A stretch of DNA of 35,865 nucleotides from JAWVFK01 sp033856175. GTDB lineage: Bacteria; Actinomycetota; Thermoleophilia; Solirubrobacterales; 70-9. The DNA is taken from assembly GCA_033856175.1 (NCBI GenBank), contig JAWVFK010000036.1, forward strand, positions 1 to 35,865, written 5' to 3'. Positions 23,207 to 34,247 of the stretch are shown here, in pieces. The notes beneath the pieces are model-generated. The model made no database searches. It was given only the letters and a program-made list of their open reading frames with translations, and had not been told where the DNA came from. Position 1 is the first letter of the stretch. Each line of letters starts with the position of its first letter. The translations under genes and the position numbers were made by a program.

Positions 23207-23853
23207 CGACCCTCCACCCGCCAGCGCCAGGGCGGCTCCTCGCCGCCGGCAAAGGCGTAGTGGTTGCGGCCCGCCAGGGTCTCCAGCGGCACGAGGACCG
23301 GATCGTCGGACAGGCGCAGTCGCAAAGAGCTCGCCGCCGCGAGCTCGGCCGGGCCGGCGCGGCGGCGCTGGCGCTGCCAGCCGAGGCCAGGGCGGTAGAG
23401 CCAGTAGTCGACGCTGAGGCCGCCGCCGGCGCGGCGGCGGTCGCTGGCGGCGGTGAAGGCGGTCGTCCGCCGTCGCGCCGCCGTCAGGTGGCGGTCGCCG
23501 CCGCTGGCGACGGCGCAGCTCGGCCGCCGGCAGTAGCGGAAGTCCACCGGCAGCAGGTCGAGGCCCTTTGGGCCGGGCAGCGCCACCGGCGCCGGCGCCA
23601 GCAAGCGCACAAGTTTGGCAACAGGCGTCCCGTAGGCAAGCGCGAGCGGGTTCGGATGGCAGACCGGCCGCAGCTTCGGCGCGCAGACAAGCCGGCGGGC
23701 GATCGCCTGTCCCAGGAGGCGCCCGCCCTGCGGGCTCGGCCCGGCGAGGGCAGCGGCGATTACCGCGACCAGGAGCAGGCCGACGAGCGCGACGAGACCG
23801 ACGTACTCGATCGAGGCTTCGCCCGCACCGTCGTTGCGGCAGCTGACGATCAT
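23194..23853 (-). CDS. Flp/TadE-like prepilin-type membrane protein
   Basis: Protein of 219 residues with a short polar leader ending in Gly11, followed by EASIEY and a 20-residue hydrophobic helix (VGLVALVGLLLVAVIAAAL). This is the Flp prepilin pattern G|xxxxEY, with Glu at +5 and Tyr at +6. The remaining 180 residues are outside the pilin core and contain four cysteines (VCAPKLRPVC and YCRRPSC) in an arginine-rich, proline-rich domain ending in a conserved-looking WRWRVEGRYPG. It would be a large pseudopilin rather than a structural Flp. No Tad secretion genes are nearby. Function unknown. Confidence 0.65.
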   Translation of the reverse strand: MIVSCRNDGAGEASIEYVGLVALVGLLLVAVIAAALAGPSPQGGRLLGQAIARRLVCAPKLRPVCHPNPLALAYGTPVAKLVRLLAPAPVALPGPKGLDLLPVDFRYCRRPSCAVASGGDRHLTAARRRTTAFTAASDRRRAGGGLSVDYWLYRPGLGWQRQRRRAGPAELAAASSLRLRLSDDPVLVPLETLAGRNHYAFAGGEEPPWRWRVEGRYPG

Positions 23854-23961
23854 TGCCGCACGCTAGGCAGCAGCCGGCGTCGAGAGGCGCGCAAAGAGAT
23901 CGCAGAGCGTCACGAGACCCGGTCGATCGAGAGATCGCGACGGGGGAGATAGGGTTTCGGC

Positions 23962-24768
23962 GTGGCCCTGCCCTCCCCAAGCGCGGGCTCGACGGCGCTC
24001 GTCACGGGCGCGTCGGCCGGCATCGGCGCGGCAATCGCTCGCGAGCTGGCCGCGCGGGGGCATGGCGTCACGCTCGTCGCTCGCCGCGAGGAGCGGCTGC
24101 GCGAGCTTGCCAGGGAGCTGGCCGCGGCACACGGCGTGCGCGCCGAGGCGATCGGCGCCGATCTTGGCGACCCGCGCGGGCGCGACCGGATGGCGGCGGC
24201 GATCGCCAAGCTCGGTCTCGACGTGGAGGTCCTGGTCAACAATGCCGGCTTCGGGACCTTCGGCTTCTTCGCCAAGGCCGACCGCCAGCGCCAGCTCGAG
24301 ATGGTCCGCCTCAACGTCGAGGCGGTCGTCGACCTCGAGTCCCGCTACCTGGGCACGATGGTCGACCGCGGCCAGGGAGCGGTCCTCAACATCGCCTCGA
24401 TGGCGGCGTTCCAGCCGCTGCCGGGTAGCTCGACCTATGCGGCGACCAAGGCCTTCGTCCTCTCCCACAGCGAGGCGCTCCACAGCGAGCTGCAGGGGAC
24501 GGGCGTCACCGTCACCGCCGTCTGCCCGGGGCCGGTCAAGACCGAGTTCTCCGAGGCGGCGGGGATCGCCGGCGTCGAGGAGCGGACGCCGGGCATGCTC
24601 TGGATGTCGGCCGAGGACGTCGCCAAGTCGGCGGTCGACGCGGCCGAGAAGGGCAAGCGATCGGTCGTCCCGGGACTGATGAACCAGGCGGGGGCGATCG
24701 CCGGCCGCCACACGCCGCGCACCGTCCTGCTGCCGACGGTCAAGCGCTTCTGGGGACGCGTTCGCTAG
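23962..24768 (+). CDS. Short-chain dehydrogenase/reductase (SDR)
   Basis: Classical SDR of 268 residues, NAD(P)-dependent. The cofactor glycine motif is TGASAGIG (15-22), with ARREERL after the second strand suggesting NADP preference. NNAG is present, and the catalytic Ser146, Tyr159 and Lys163 (YAATK) are all intact. PGPVKTEF follows. The C-terminal extension (RTVLLPTVKRFWGRVR) resembles DltE/YqjQ-type SDRs. The start is a GTG at 23962 with a GGGGGAGA stretch upstream. A CBS-domain gene follows 13 bp downstream and may be co-transcribed. Substrate unknown. Confidence 0.92.
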   Translation: MALPSPSAGSTALVTGASAGIGAAIARELAARGHGVTLVARREERLRELARELAAAHGVRAEAIGADLGDPRGRDRMAAAIAKLGLDVEVLVNNAGFGTFGFFAKADRQRQLEMVRLNVEAVVDLESRYLGTMVDRGQGAVLNIASMAAFQPLPGSSTYAATKAFVLSHSEALHSELQGTGVTVTAVCPGPVKTEFSEAAGIAGVEERTPGMLWMSAEDVAKSAVDAAEKGKRSVVPGLMNQAGAIAGRHTPRTVLLPTVKRFWGRVR

Positions 24769-24781
24769 CGGCCCGGCCGCG

Positions 24782-25240
24782 GTGAGCCAACCGATGCAGC
24801 TGCAGGAGATCATGACCCGGCGGGTGATCACCGCCGACGCCGATGACGACCTCGTCTCCGTCGCCCAGAAGATGCGCGACCGCGCCGTCGGCTCGGTCAT
24901 CGTCTGCGACGCCGAGGGCGCACCGGCGGCGATGATCACCGACCGCGACCTCGCTGTTCGAGTATTGGCCGACGAGCGTCTGCCGAGCGAGGCGGTCGGG
25001 GACCATGCTTCGCGGCCGCTTGTCTACGGCGCCCCCGAGATGGACCTCAAGGAGGCCGCGGCGCTGATGGTCCAGCACCGGATCCGCCGCCTGCCGGTCC
25101 TCGACGACGAGGAGCTGGTCGGCATCGTCACGCTCGACGACATCGCCGTGCGCACGGGCAACCTCGCCGTCGCCCAGCGGATGACGCAAGAGGTGATCGA
25201 GGGAGCCCTGCCCGGCTTCTTCTTCCACGAGCGGGGCTAA
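24782..25240 (+). CDS. Two-CBS-domain protein
   Basis: Protein of 152 residues made almost entirely of a tandem CBS pair. CBS1 is IMTRRVITADADDDLVSVAQ...VGSVIVCD, with MITDRDLAVRVLADE. CBS2 is SRPLVYGAPEMDLKEAAALM...IRRLPVLDDEELVGIVTLDDIAV. Such stand-alone Bateman modules bind adenine nucleotides and act as energy or redox sensors in many bacteria. The start is a GTG at 24782. A 71-codon frame begins 5 nt after its stop. Confidence 0.9.
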   Translation: MSQPMQLQEIMTRRVITADADDDLVSVAQKMRDRAVGSVIVCDAEGAPAAMITDRDLAVRVLADERLPSEAVGDHASRPLVYGAPEMDLKEAAALMVQHRIRRLPVLDDEELVGIVTLDDIAVRTGNLAVAQRMTQEVIEGALPGFFFHERG

Positions 25241-25245
25241 ACGTC

Positions 25246-25461
25246 GTGAGGATGACGCCCGACCAGGAGCGCCGGCGCGAGCGCTTCGAAGCGCTGATCG
25301 GCGCGATGGCGCCGCTGCTCGACCTCGTCCTGGCGATCGGCGGCCGGATCTCAGGCCGCAAGAGCGAGCCGTCGGGGCCTGAGAGCTACCCGATCCGCCG
25401 GCATCAGGGGGGCGAGGATCAGGGCCGTTCGGGCGGCGGCGACTCCGGCGACTCCGCGTAG
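25246..25461 (+). CDS. Small hypothetical protein downstream of the CBS gene
   Basis: Frame of 71 codons beginning with GTG 5 nt after the CBS stop; an internal ATG lies two codons on. It encodes a basic helix (MTPDQERRRERFEALIGAM), a hydrophobic stretch (APLLDLVLAIGGRI) and a Gly/Ser-rich tail. The last 43 bp overlap the convergent peptide deformylase gene. The close spacing favours a real, co-translated gene; the overlap counts slightly against it. No function assigned. Confidence 0.45.
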   Translation: MRMTPDQERRRERFEALIGAMAPLLDLVLAIGGRISGRKSEPSGPESYPIRRHQGGEDQGRSGGGDSGDSA

Positions 25462-25934
25462 TCCTTGCGGCGGAAGAGGTCGTCGACCAGCGACTCGACA
25501 CGATCGAGGAAGAGGATGCCGTCGAGGTGGTCGATCTCGTGCTGGACGCAGCGCGCCTCGAACCCCTCCGACTCGAAGCTGCCGCCGGCGTGCTCGACGA
25601 CGATCCGCGTCGCCCGGCGGACGTTGGCGGTCAGCTCGGGGATGCTGAGACAGCCCTCGCGGGCCACCTCGCTGCCCTCCTCGGTCACCAGCCGTGGGTT
25701 GGCGAGGACGAGCAGGCCGTTGTCGGTCGCCGCCTTCGGGTGGCCGCGGACGTCGACGACGACGACGCGAACGAGCCGGCCGATCTGCGGCGCGGCGATG
25801 CCGACGCAGCGCTCGAACGAGCGCATCGTCGCGACGAGCTCCTCGCCGACGCTCTCGAGCTCGGCGGCCGAGGCCGGCGCGCAGATCTGCTTCAGCGCCG
25901 GGTCGGGATAGCGCAGGACCTCGCGGACGCTCAC
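25419..25934 (-). CDS. def: Peptide deformylase
   Basis: Metalloenzyme of 171 residues that removes the formyl group from nascent N-formylmethionyl peptides. All three family motifs are present: GIAAPQIG (45-52; I replaces the usual L), EGCLSIP with metal ligand Cys95, and QHEIDHLDG with His132, catalytic Glu133 and His136. The start is a GTG at 25934 with GGAGGA about 9 nt upstream. The tail (residues 150-171) is acidic and proline-rich. It lies 16 bp downstream of the ACT-domain gene on the same strand, so the two are probably one transcript. It is not beside fmt. Confidence 0.95.
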   Translation of the reverse strand: MSVREVLRYPDPALKQICAPASAAELESVGEELVATMRSFERCVGIAAPQIGRLVRVVVVDVRGHPKAATDNGLLVLANPRLVTEEGSEVAREGCLSIPELTANVRRATRIVVEHAGGSFESEGFEARCVQHEIDHLDGILFLDRVESLVDDLFRRKDYAESPESPPPERP

Positions 25935-25950
25935 CGCCCCGGCTCCTCCC

Positions 25951-26508
25951 TCAGAGCGCTTCGGTCTCGAGCGGCCGCAGGCTGACCTCGATCTGGGCGC
26001 CCTCGGCGACCGCGGCCAGCGCCGCCTCGAGCGCGGCGGCGTCGGTCTCGCCGGCGAGCGTCAGCTCGAGCACCATCACGTAGAGAGCCTTCTCGCCCTC
26101 GCCGGTGAGCCGCGTCTGCAGGTCGACGACGTTGGCGCCGCGCTCGGCGAGCGTGCTCGTCACGGTGTGGACGATGCCGGGATGGTCGGCGCCGTAGACG
26201 CTGAGGACGTGGGTCGCGGCGGGGGTGGCCGCGGCCAGCGGCTCGACCTCGCCGACGGAAACGGCCTCGAGGCCGAGCTGCTCGCGCAGCGGCGCCAGGC
26301 GCCCCTCGAGCTCTTGGCGGCCGACGCCTGCCGGCAGCGAGACGATCAGCATCACGGCGAAATGGCCGCGCAGGATCGCCATCCGCGAGTCCTCGATGTT
26401 GCCGTTCAGGGCCAGCAGCGCCTCGCTTATCGCGGCGACGATTCCGGGCCGATCGCGGCCGATCGCGCTGACCGCGTAGTGGGCGCCGGGCTCAGAGGTC
26501 GAGGTCAC
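25951..26508 (-). CDS. Double ACT-domain regulator (GcvR-like)
   Basis: Protein of 185 residues with two ACT domains. The first begins HYAVSAIGRDRPGIVAAISE (10-29) and contains NIEDSRMAILRGHFAVMLIV. The second begins THVLSVYGADHPGIVHTVTS and contains NVVDLQTRLTGEGEKALYVM. The DRPGIV/DHPGIV turns are the amino-acid-binding sites of this fold. The arrangement equals that of the glycine cleavage repressor GcvR and related actinobacterial proteins. No DNA-binding or enzyme domain is attached, so it probably acts through protein partners. The start is a GTG at 26508, with deformylase 16 bp downstream. Confidence 0.87.
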   Translation of the reverse strand: MTSTSEPGAHYAVSAIGRDRPGIVAAISEALLALNGNIEDSRMAILRGHFAVMLIVSLPAGVGRQELEGRLAPLREQLGLEAVSVGEVEPLAAATPAATHVLSVYGADHPGIVHTVTSTLAERGANVVDLQTRLTGEGEKALYVMVLELTLAGETDAAALEAALAAVAEGAQIEVSLRPLETEAL

Positions 26509-26546
26509 GTCTCCACGATACGTGGCTTGGCCGTAGAGTCGTCGCC

Positions 26547-27374
26547 GTGAAACGTGAGGACGTCATCGAGCGCGAGCAACGCCTGCGAGTGCCGACGGCC
26601 CTCGCCGCGATCGCGGCGGCGGCGCTGATCCTCGGCGGCACGATCGCCGAGCGGTCGGTCGCCCCGGCGAGGGCGGCCGCGGCGCAGCTGGTCGAGTTCA
26701 ACGCTCACTCGGGCGAGCTGCTGACCTTCTCGGTCATGCGGGCGGTCGGCTTCGCCCTGATCGCGGTGCCCCTCGTCTACCTGCTGCGCGCCGACGCCGC
26801 GCGCAGCGAGCGCGTCCAGACCAGCCTGATCGGGCTGATGATCGCGGCGCCGCTGTTCCTGGCGGCGAGCGAGCTGGTCATCTGGGCCTCGCGCAACGAG
26901 GTCGCCGGCGGCTTCGTCGCCGCCCACCTGAGCGGCGCTCGCGCCGCCGACACCGCCGAGCACGTGCTGAAGGTCTCGACGCTGCATCAGATCGGGCTCG
27001 GGCTCGGCACCGCCGGCGGGCTCGGCATCAGCGTCGGCGTCTTCTACTCGTCGCTCTGGGGGCTGCGGACAGGGCTCTTGACGCGCTTCCTCGGCAGCTT
27101 CGGCATGGCCTCGGCCGCGGTCTTCCTGCTGATCGGCCTCGGCGTCATCGCCTGGCTCGTCTTCCTCGGCGCCTTGCTGCTGCGGGTGGCGAGCCTGCCG
27201 CCGGCATGGGCCGCCGGCGAGGCGATCCCCTGGCCCTCGGCGGGGGACCGAATGGCGCAGAAGCTCGAGGCCGAGCCGGGGGCTGACGACGCCGGCGATG
27301 ACGACGCGTCAGCTGGCGAGCCGTCTGCCGCGCCCGAGCCCGAGCCACGGCGCAAGCGCAAGCACCGCAGCTAG
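26547..27374 (+). CDS. Integral membrane protein, family not recognised
   Basis: Protein of 275 residues with five likely membrane helices at about 18-35, 62-80, 92-110, 150-170 and 185-212. A charged cytoplasmic tail follows, rich in Asp/Glu/Ala and then lysine/arginine (DDAGDDDASAGEPS ... RRKRKHRS). The first helix is preceded by KREDVIEREQRLRVP. The start is a GTG at 26547 divergent from the ACT-domain gene. The stop lies inside a CTAG-rich palindrome shared with the end of the acetyl-CoA synthetase gene. The overall pattern resembles DUF4386-like actinobacterial membrane proteins, but I cannot confirm the family. Confidence 0.75.
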   Translation: MKREDVIEREQRLRVPTALAAIAAAALILGGTIAERSVAPARAAAAQLVEFNAHSGELLTFSVMRAVGFALIAVPLVYLLRADAARSERVQTSLIGLMIAAPLFLAASELVIWASRNEVAGGFVAAHLSGARAADTAEHVLKVSTLHQIGLGLGTAGGLGISVGVFYSSLWGLRTGLLTRFLGSFGMASAAVFLLIGLGVIAWLVFLGALLLRVASLPPAWAAGEAIPWPSAGDRMAQKLEAEPGADDAGDDDASAGEPSAAPEPEPRRKRKHRS

Positions 27375-27390
27375 GGCCCTAGCTAGGTCC

Positions 27391-27394
<4 letters not shown>
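27369..27394. repeat. CTAG-rich nested palindromes between convergent genes
   Basis: A perfect 16-bp palindrome, AGCTAGGGCCCTAGCT, spans 27369-27384. It overlaps a second 12-bp near-palindrome, CTAGGTCCCTAG (27383-27394). CTAGGG at 27371-27376 can also pair with CCCTAG at 27389-27394. The stop codons of both convergent genes lie inside it. It may act as a short bidirectional terminator, though no T-tract is present. Confidence 0.45.
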
Positions 27395-29361
<1,967 letters not shown>

Positions 29362-29441
29362 CGTTTGAGTCCTCCTCTCGCTCGCCTAGAACCTACACCG
29401 GCGGACGCGGGGCCAAACCTCCGGGCGCGGCCGGCGCGGCG

Positions 29442-31073
<1,632 letters not shown>

Positions 31074-31182
31074 TCGCGCGATCCTAATGCTCGCTTCGGC
31101 GGTGGCGGTCCGTTAGTCTGGCCCAGCCAGCCGGGCGGGAAGAATCAACGGAGCTCGGCGCAACGGGAAGGTGTCAGTCCAG

Positions 31183-33072
31183 ATGAAGAGACGCGGTGTA
31201 GTTGCACTGGCGGCATTGTGCGCGCCGGCCCTCTGCCTTCCGGCGGCGGCCTCGGCGACGACGATCAACGTAACGACGACCGTCGACGAGGCGAACAACG
31301 GCAACGCGGCCTGCTCGCTGCGCGAGGCGGTCAGCGCCGCCAATGCCAACGCCGCCGTGGCCGGCAATGCCTGTCCGGCCGGCGACAGCGTGCTGGGCGA
31401 CGAGATCAAGGTGCCCGCCGGGACCTATGTCCTCTCCGGCGCCGCCGGCGATGACCTCAATGCGTCGGGCGACCTCGATCTGGATCTCGCCAAGGGCTCG
31501 GTCACGGTCGACGGTGACGGTCCGGGTCTGACCGTGGTCAATGGCAACGACGTCGATCGCATCTTCGATATCAAGGGCGACGCCACTCCGGCATCGCTGG
31601 CCTCGACGATGCTGGACGATCTGACGATCACCAACGGCACGGTCAGCGGCGACGGCGGCGGCGTGCGGCTCGGCACCGATGCCGGGGGGACGCTCACCAA
31701 CATCGCCCTGACCGCCAACGTTGCCGCCGGCAGCGGGGGAGGTGTCTTTGCGGCAGATTCGCTTGCGGTCACCAACGCCGACGTCTCGGGCAACACCGCG
31801 GCCACCGCGGCCACCGGGTCCGGCCGCGGCGGCGGCATCGCCAAGAGCTCGAGCGGCGGCCTGCTGGTGTTCAACAGCGTCGTCAGCGGCAATACCGCCA
31901 GCAGCTCGGTCCTCAACGGCGAGGGCGGCGGGATCTTCAGCGCAAGCACCGGCGGCGCTCCGTTCACGATCATCGAATCGAGCCTGGTCGCCAACAACAC
32001 GGCCAGCTCGAGCGCCAACACGGCCCGGGGCGGCGGCGTCGCCCTGACCGACTGCGGCGGTGCCTGCTCCGGCACCGGGACCATCCTCGCCAGCACGGTC
32101 TCCGGCAACCAGGTCAACTCGACCGCGGGCGGCGGCGAGGGCGGCGGCGTCTTCAGCGACGAGAAGCTCGATCTCAACCTCACCAACAGCACGGTCTCCG
32201 GCAACACCGTCACCCAGAGCGACGTCCCGGCATCGGCTTTCGGCGGCGGCGTCTTCTTCGTCGGGGAAGCGCCGAAGGTGGCGAAGTTGAGCCACGTGAC
32301 GCTGGCCGGAAACAGCACGAACCGCGACGCCAACGGCGGCGAGGCCGTCACCCAGGTGAACACTGGCGCGCTCGAGATCGCCAACTCGATCCTGCAGGCG
32401 CCAGATCCCGCCGACGTCTGCTCCGGAGACACCGATAAGGGCGGCAACATCGACCTCGGCACCAGCTGCGGCTTTGCCGCCGGCGACTCAAATCAGCCCC
32501 CACAGCTCTCGCCGTTGCAGCCGAACGGCGCGATCGGTGCCTCTGGCATCGCCGGGCCCCTGGCGGCGCGTCAGATCGTGCCCACGCAGGCCGTTGCCCC
32601 GACGAGCCCGGCGGTCGGCCACGTCCCGGCTGCTGACTGCAAGGACACCGGCGGCAACCTGCTGACGAGCGACGAGCGCGGCTTCCCGCGGCCATTTCCG
32701 AGCGGCGGCGACTGCGACTCAGGCGCCTACGAGCTCAACGAGGTCTGCCTGGGCATGGGGGCGACGCTGCTCGGCACGACCGGCTCCGACTCGCTGCGCG
32801 GAACGGCCGATGCCGACGTGATCTTCGCCGGCGCTGGCAACGACTCCCTCAACGGCCTCGGTGGCAACGACCGGCTCTGCGCCGGCGCCGGCAACGACAA
32901 GCTCGCTGGCGGCACGGGCAACGATCAGCTGCGCGGCGAGGCCGGCAAGGACACCCTCAAGGGCAACGCCGGCAAGGACAACCTCAACGGCGGCAGCGGC
33001 AGGGATGGTTGCAACGGCGGCAGCGGCAAGGACCGAGCCTCTGCCTGCGAGAGCAAGAGCGCCATTCCCTAG
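31183..33072 (+). CDS. Secreted CSLREA beta-helix protein with RTX-like repeats
   Basis: Exported protein of 629 residues. The ATG at 31183 gives an ideal signal peptide (KRRGVVALAALCAPALCLPAAASA); a GTG at 31171 overlaps its own GGGAAGG, so it is less likely. The mature N-terminus has the CSLREA motif (ACSLREAVSAAN). A beta-helix follows with repeated turns such as TVSGNTVTQ, VVSGNTAS and SLVANNTAS, and then a choice-of-anchor-Q-like region (SPAVGHVPAADC...DERGFPRPFPSGGDCDSGAYELNE). The last 100 residues carry about eight hemolysin-type nonapeptides (GAGNDSLNG, GGNDRLCAG, GTGNDQLRG). The final copies have Lys for the calcium-coordinating Asn/Asp (AGKDTLKG, AGKDNLNG). Probably cell-surface or extracellular. 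Confidence 0.87.
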   Translation: MKRRGVVALAALCAPALCLPAAASATTINVTTTVDEANNGNAACSLREAVSAANANAAVAGNACPAGDSVLGDEIKVPAGTYVLSGAAGDDLNASGDLDLDLAKGSVTVDGDGPGLTVVNGNDVDRIFDIKGDATPASLASTMLDDLTITNGTVSGDGGGVRLGTDAGGTLTNIALTANVAAGSGGGVFAADSLAVTNADVSGNTAATAATGSGRGGGIAKSSSGGLLVFNSVVSGNTASSSVLNGEGGGIFSASTGGAPFTIIESSLVANNTASSSANTARGGGVALTDCGGACSGTGTILASTVSGNQVNSTAGGGEGGGVFSDEKLDLNLTNSTVSGNTVTQSDVPASAFGGGVFFVGEAPKVAKLSHVTLAGNSTNRDANGGEAVTQVNTGALEIANSILQAPDPADVCSGDTDKGGNIDLGTSCGFAAGDSNQPPQLSPLQPNGAIGASGIAGPLAARQIVPTQAVAPTSPAVGHVPAADCKDTGGNLLTSDERGFPRPFPSGGDCDSGAYELNEVCLGMGATLLGTTGSDSLRGTADADVIFAGAGNDSLNGLGGNDRLCAGAGNDKLAGGTGNDQLRGEAGKDTLKGNAGKDNLNGGSGRDGCNGGSGKDRASACESKSAIP

Positions 33073-33116
33073 TCAATAGTCGAGCGGAGCGGGCGCTTGG
33101 ACCGGCGGCGGGCCGC

Positions 33117-33485
33117 TCAGCCTGGCCAGCTGGAGGACGGCGGCGGCGCCGCCATCACCTCGACGCGATGGCCGCCGGGGGCGATCGCGAAGCCCCGCCG
33201 CTCGCCCCAGAGCTGTCGCGACTCCTCGAACTCGAAGCCGGCCTCGTCGAGCCGGGCAACGGCGTCGTCGAAGTCGGAGGCGACGACGGCGGGGTGCCCG
33301 AGCGAGGGAATCGCGGCGTCCTCGGTGTAGATGAAGTGGATTTGGGTCCCCTCGCTCTCGACCCAATCGACGAACTGGTTGATCGGCCCAGGCGCCTCAA
33401 CCTTCTGGAAGCCGAGCAGCCCCCAGAACTCGAGCGTGCGCTCCTTCTCGGCGGGCGGAACCTCGATCGAGACGTGCTGGAGCAT
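33117..33485 (-). CDS. VOC-superfamily (glyoxalase/bleomycin-resistance-like) protein
   Basis: Protein of 122 residues with one vicinal-oxygen-chelate domain of paired beta-alpha-beta-beta-beta units. The metal-site residues of the family can be placed: His in LQHVSIEVP (residue 4), His in TQIHFIYTED, and Glu in GHRVEVMA. LEFWGLLGF and DFDDAVARLDEAGFEFEESRQLWG are typical of the fold. The ATG at 33485 begins the conserved first strand; the frame is open for another 25 codons upstream but these look non-conserved. Such proteins include glyoxalases, dioxygenases and resistance proteins, and sequence does not settle which. Confidence 0.82.
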   Translation of the reverse strand: MLQHVSIEVPPAEKERTLEFWGLLGFQKVEAPGPINQFVDWVESEGTQIHFIYTEDAAIPSLGHPAVVASDFDDAVARLDEAGFEFEESRQLWGERRGFAIAPGGHRVEVMAAPPPSSSWPG

Positions 33486-33576
33486 GGGCGGGCAGGCTAT
33501 CCGTGATCCCGGCGAAGCCGCCGGCGGAAATCGGACAGACAAAGTTGACGAACCTGGCACATTGCCCGCGGCTATA

Positions 33577-33607
33577 GTTACATCACTAGCTACGAAGGTG
33601 ATGTAAC
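33577..33607. promoter_or_regulatory. Inverted-repeat operator of the toxin-antitoxin genes
   Basis: GTTACATCAC (33577-33586) and GTGATGTAAC (33598-33607) are exact reverse complements separated by 11 bp, so the half-sites are 21 bp apart, two helical turns. They end 3 bp before the antitoxin ATG. A -10-like TATAGT (33573-33578) abuts the left arm, and TTGACG lies at 33545-33550, though the 22-bp spacing is long. This fits autoregulation by the ribbon-helix-helix antitoxin. GAAGG at 33594-33598 may be the Shine-Dalgarno sequence. Confidence 0.7.
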
Positions 33608-33610
33608 GTC

Positions 33611-33850
33611 ATGGCGAGGATGAAACGACTCCAGATATCGCTGGAACCGGAGCTCGATGCCGAGCTCGAGCGCACGGCGCGAATCGAGGGCGTGTCCAAA
33701 GCCGAGATAGTCCGCCGCAGCGTTCGCAAGGAGATCAAACCTCGAGGCTCGATCTGGGACGACCCCTTGTTTCGGATGTTCGGCACGCTAAAAGGCGATC
33801 CAAATGACAAGCGGTCCGTTGATGACATCGTCTATGGCCCACGCGAGTGA
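33611..33850 (+). CDS. Ribbon-helix-helix antitoxin (VapB/CopG-like)
   Basis: Protein of 79 residues. The N-terminal strand KRLQISLEPELDAELERTA and helices EGVSKAEIVRRSVRKEI form a CopG/MetJ-type DNA-binding domain (2-45). The C-terminal part (GSIWDDPLFRMFGTLKGDPNDKRSVDDIVYG) is the likely toxin-neutralising segment. It overlaps the PIN-domain gene by 4 nt (GTGA), as expected for a VapBC pair, and an inverted repeat lies just before the start codon. Base composition is less GC-biased than the flanking genes, consistent with horizontal transfer. Confidence 0.87.
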   Translation: MARMKRLQISLEPELDAELERTARIEGVSKAEIVRRSVRKEIKPRGSIWDDPLFRMFGTLKGDPNDKRSVDDIVYGPRE

Positions 33851-34242
33851 TCTTCGTCGACAGCTCATACCTCTTCGCGGGGATCGTCGGGACGGATGAC
33901 CGCCATCGCGAGGCGAGGAGACTCGGTGAGCTGATCGACGCTCACGATCTGGTTACCACCAATCATGTTCGCGGTGAGACTTGGACCCTGTTAAGACGCC
34001 GCTGGGGGCATCGCATCGCGGCCGCATTTCTCGACAACCTCACAGCCGGCCGTTTACGAGTCGTGCACGTCAACGAGTCATTGGAGCAAGAGGCAATCGA
34101 GTGGCTGCGCCGCCACGACGAGCGCGAGTACTCGTTCGTCGATGCGACGAGCTTTGCCTTCATGCGATCGCACGGCATCCGCGAGGCGCTTGCCTTCGAT
34201 GGCGACTTCTCCGCCGCAGGCTTCACCGAGCTGAGGCCGTAG
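33847..34242 (+). CDS. PIN-domain ribonuclease toxin (VapC-like)
   Basis: Protein of 131 residues. The acidic metal-binding residues of PIN nucleases are in place: Asp5 (IFVDSSYLF), Glu44 (HVRGETWTLL), Asp99 (YSFVDATSFAFM) and Asp118/Asp120 (LAFDGDFSAAGF). VapC toxins cleave tRNA or rRNA to halt growth when the antitoxin is lost. The start is a GTG within the antitoxin stop, so the pair is translationally coupled. The permease gene converges 5 bp beyond the stop. The gene seems complete, with no frameshift or missing catalytic residue. Confidence 0.9.
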   Translation: MIFVDSSYLFAGIVGTDDRHREARRLGELIDAHDLVTTNHVRGETWTLLRRRWGHRIAAAFLDNLTAGRLRVVHVNESLEQEAIEWLRRHDEREYSFVDATSFAFMRSHGIREALAFDGDFSAAGFTELRP

Positions 34243-34247
34243 ACAAC

